Positions 60,808-64,000 of a stretch of 64,000 bases of DNA are shown piece by piece. The notes beneath the pieces were generated by a model. The model did no database searches. It had not been told where the DNA came from and saw only the letters and a program-made list of their open reading frames with translations. Each line of letters begins with the position of its first letter. The first letter of the stretch is position 1. This DNA comes from Pezicula radicicola (taxonomy: Eukaryota > Ascomycota > Leotiomycetes > Helotiales > Dermateaceae): contig PDUO01000062.1 of NCBI GenBank assembly GCA_003008705.1, forward strand, positions 5,891 through 69,890. The letters are read 5' to 3'. The translations under genes were made by a program, and so were the position numbers.

Positions 60808-62302
60808 TCAACTCGAAGTCATATCTGTGCAGGATGGAAGGAGCAATTTATACATCTTAATATTCGCAATGTTCTTCGTAATACAGATCCGCTTCCCGTA
60901 CCCGAATTGAAGTATGTGTCTCTCCATGTTCGCCACTGCATGGACTCCATCACGGATCCAGCGTTCTGGGACAAACTGATCTGCGTCGTTACCAAATATC
61001 TTGGGGTCCATCTGAACAACGGCCGTTTATAGCAACCTCGTAGCCCTCGGGAAAATGCCTGCCACAAATATCGGCGCCACCTACCGGTACCTGACGTGGT
61101 AGGCTGAGCCCTATGGAGGGGTGAAATCGTCCAGCCTCGTCCACTACTGTACGTAGATATAGCAACTTGTTGGCTTCGGTAAAGTGTACTGGAAAAGTAA
61201 GTCTTCCCTCGGCGAAGGCTTTGTCGATTTCCCCTCTAAGCTTAGCGAGTATATCTAGATGTTTTTAGAGGAGATAAAATATTACAATTGTCGAGGTGGC
61301 AGTCGTATCAGACTCAGCGAAGATAATAGCGAATATTTCGGCGGCCACGTCCGGCAACTCGAACTTACTCTTTTTATCATTCGCATTTGCGACTTGGATT
61401 GACTTTCTAAGGCCGTCTTTAGAGTTGACAGGCCGGTCAGCAGCAATGTCATCTAACCTGTCCTGCAGGGTGGATTTTATTTGTTTCATGATTGTGAAGA
61501 ATCCTATGACGCCAGCTCGCGTTTCGGAATAGAGAAGCTAGCTCGTTGTCACCAGAGTTTGAAAGCCCTAGGGAACGTAACCAATTGCCGTGATGGGTTT
61601 TGTGAGGGCCTCTAATAACATTCCCCAGTTATTGTAGTCGATGTTGTCTCTGATGAATCCTAGTCCACCCTCCTTACCATAGAACATTTCACCAGTAACA
61701 TCAAAGGTGTATTTTCGAAACCAAATTGTAATATCAAAATCCTCCCCAGAATCGGAAAATTGCTCCATTCGTTGCTCAGAAAGATCGATTATCCTATCAA
61801 CACATGGTTTATACTCTAACGCTGCAGACTGGGTGTAGATATATGCTACTGCTCTCCGCCGATCCATATGAACCTTTTCATCCACGATATGAAAATTATC
61901 TGGGGTACTGGATAGTCCTGTGTTAAAAGGGATGTAAAATTTCGATTTAGGAAAATTCATTTTAGGTCCGTAAATTTCATCAATTGCCTCAGGATTTGCA
62001 AGCTGAATATGACCTTGTGCAAGTCTAACCATTGGACCGCACTTTTGGTGGACTTCCAACTAGTAATTATCATGATTGCTGGTGATTATTGATCGGTCAT
62101 ACCACAGGGAGGTGAGAGAGGCCCAGAAAGGTCCCGGAAAGTCTTTCAGTGGGTGGAAATAGCGGTTGTAAATCGCAGTGCCAAATACATAAACAAAAAA
62201 CGTGCCTGTAAAAAGTTGGGAAACGGCGACAATGTTGATGTCGCTTTGGAGAAGGATATCTGAGACGAATATGATGAAAGAACAATGTTTTCTCGAGTGC
62301 AA
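60808..62302 (-). pseudogene. Cytochrome P450 monooxygenase with membrane anchor, broken
   Basis: ATG at 62302, hydrophobic anchor, hinge [17 protein letters not shown], then GPMVRLAQGHIQLANPEAI, CVDRIIDLSEQRMEQFSD and FDVTGEMFYGKEGGLGF. The I-helix region carries EIFAIIFAESDTTATST, then FTEANKLLYLRTVVDEAGR (K-helix E..R), FGNDADQFVPERWI, and the heme loop ILQFGYGKRICITKN, where Thr replaces the usual Gly two residues after the Cys. Stops at about 62059, 61568 and 61264, and a frameshift near 61030, make it inactive. It is a microsomal oxygenase typical of fungal secondary or xenobiotic metabolism. Confidence 0.8.
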
Positions 62303-63060
62303 TGCAGTTAAAAGCTAAGAAACGAGAAGAAAGCGGACAACATATATCATGAACAAACGAGTGTACAAGTGACATATCTGGTCTTGTGATGTTGAAACCG
62401 TGGTTCCTGTCGACTCTGGAGGTGGGGTAATGAGAAATCATCTAAATCCTACCCCCCCTCCCCCGCCGGGCCTGCATCTTAAGTAGGATGAGTTCGGGGC
62501 GCAAGGTTTGACTTGCTTTTAGGTCATATGGATCCCGTTCCCCAGCTAACCCCACTTCTTCATGTATTTCACTGTTAGTCCGGGAGCTGAAGAATTTGGG
62601 ACTGGCAATGGATTGGATTGGTGATACAAGGCAAGCCTGGCTTGGTCACTTTGGCACGATTCTTGAATAATATAGTGTTGGCTTCCGCAAGGACAAGTTT
62701 TATATATTTGAATCTGCGCGTAACTATATACCACTCAGGACGTGATTTGCACGTGGACAGTGGTGGTTTGTTAAATTTTCAATGTGTGTCTGCTAGATTC
62801 AATGGCCCTAAATCTAGACCGCCAGATGATTTGATCATGAGTAGGGGTGTATTCGTGGAGTTAATTCGCTTCCACGAATTTTACTACAAACCGTCCCTCC
62901 ATAGCACCCTTTTAGAATCAACAAAAATCAAAACAATTATTTTAAATAACATTAATTCAATTAAAATGCAAATTTGAGCGTACTCTAAAGTTGTCACTTC
63001 TACTACCAGCTATAGAACGTCACTTCTTTGGTTTAATACCATGAAGCAACCTTAGCACGT
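62303..63060. other. No gene seen
   Basis: Short frames on both strands, none recognisable. Confidence 0.4.
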
Positions 63061-63071
63061 ATATTTGTCCT

Positions 63072-64000
63072 CTATCGCTCATTGTACACTTTCTCAAATT
63101 CGCCTGTAGAGTCTATTGCAGGGTTTCTCAGCATACGTAAGAAGCCATCTTCTCTCTCTACGTCGTCTGCATTGTTTACGAGCCGCAACTTGTTCTGGGT
63201 CGTTAATGGGTCTACAAAAAAACCAAAGACTTCCCTGCGCAAATCAGAGTAGACATCCAGCACGTAAGTGGGATAACCTTCATTCAACACCATCGCCAGA
63301 GTATCTGACAAAGCTTCACCGTCAAGGATGCCAGACGAAAGACCCATTGCGCCGATCGGCTAGTGAAATAAATGTCAGTATACAACATATTCAGCGGCGA
63401 GGAGTTTTTCTGGAAAGAAAATTTACATTGCACAGATGAGCTGCATCCCCAGCAAGGAAGCATCGCCCTCTTCTCATCGTCGTGGCAAGTCGTTGATGGA
63501 TGTGATAGACTGTCTTCTTTTGAACTTCGTACTGGAGCGGCCTTGAACCCACCATCCGTTATTCGTAGAGTGTTGCCAGATATTCTGGCTTGAGAAGTTC
63601 CTCGTTGTTAAGAGTGTTCTTACTGTCGACTCCCATACCGTATCTCTATAATGACTTTTGACCCAGCGCAGGTGGCGATAGGGGTATGATTATCGACCAT
63701 GTTTTTAAGTCCACGATGAAATTCAGCGCAACATGAGACATTTCATCATTTACTCGGACGACATCGGTTGCAATCATGCGTTCTGGCCATGATTTTCAGC
63801 TAGCACGAAGACTATTTTATTTTGTACTTGTATAAGCCAGCTATTTGACTTCCACCACTTCTTGGATTTTCTACTCTAGAAGGAACATAATATCCATTGA
63901 TTTCTCTCTCAAATCCCTTGCCTTCTCTCTTACTTTCGCGTCCGCGTCTAGAATCCGACAGCTTTGTACAGCATCATTTCCAATCTCGTTATAATTCAAA
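63072..64000 (-). pseudogene. FAD-dependent aromatic monooxygenase, C-terminal part, running off the window
   Basis: The minus strand carries RMVGSRPLQYEVQKKTVYHI, RGRCFLAGDAAHLCN (the conserved GD FAD motif), an intron (about 63431-63364) and PIGAMGLSSGILDGEALSDT, then YSDLRREVFGFFVDPLT and stop at 63072. The 5' part (63640-64000) is less clear, with stops, and continues beyond the window, so whether the gene works cannot be judged; the upstream stops suggest a pseudogene. The family (PheA/TfdB-type) hydroxylates phenolic rings. Confidence 0.6.

Noticed and set aside
63072..64000. Joining the phenol-monooxygenase C-terminal part here with the N-terminal part at 54 kb as one split gene
   Set aside because: The order on the minus strand is wrong, and the 54-kb fragment has its own C-terminal piece.

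Overview
The window is nuclear DNA of a filamentous ascomycete (Pezizomycotina; which order is not resolved). Supporting signs are short introns of about 45-60 bp with GT...AG ends and TACTAAC-type branch points, Zn2Cys6 regulators, a group II-like fungal G-alpha subunit, a fungal Ty3/gypsy element, and many genes broken mainly by TAG/TAA/TGA codons that C-to-T change can explain, the pattern left by RIP. I found no tRNA, rRNA, CRISPR array or prokaryotic operon.

It is a gene graveyard holding a few apparently intact genes. Region 1 (1-1.5 kb) is AT-rich tandem repeat: a 15-bp minisatellite and a 211-bp unit with exact spacing. Region 2 (1.7-12.6 kb) has a coiled-coil ORF, a ferric reductase with one frameshift, a small two-exon hypothetical gene, a large broken RING/patatin-like phospholipase gene with a clean 326-bp internal inversion, a Zn2Cys6 domain joined in frame to its tail, a broken HAD phosphatase, and a trypsin-like gene with one frameshift. 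Region 3 (12.9-19.6 kb) has two intact-looking genes, a 965-aa Ulp1/C48 protease and a 524-aa PD-(D/E)XK-like protein.

Region 4 (19.6-34 kb) has a small TA-flanked MITE, PH and FHA fragments, a family gene with five stops, a dead second copy of the trypsin-like gene, a small acidic/RG-rich ORF, and relics of a P450 and an O-methyltransferase. Region 5 (34.9-41 kb) is retroelement territory: a Ty3/gypsy element with an internal RNase H deletion and a truncated integrase, then a dynamin fragment and a Ty1/copia tail.

Region 6 (43.4-64 kb) is a decayed cluster with an oxidative, aromatic-compound flavour: Baeyer-Villiger monooxygenase, Zn2Cys6 regulator, two WrbA-type quinone reductases, EthD-like protein, a second regulator fragment, SRPBCC protein, intact SDR, a 4,5-dihydroxyphthalate decarboxylase-like gene with one nonsense codon, a CMD/AhpD-like gene, a P450, and two FAD monooxygenase pieces. 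An intact G-alpha gene sits inside it. The nearby ferric reductase and patatin-like genes recall Starship cargo, but no captain recombinase is visible, so that link is only a hypothesis.
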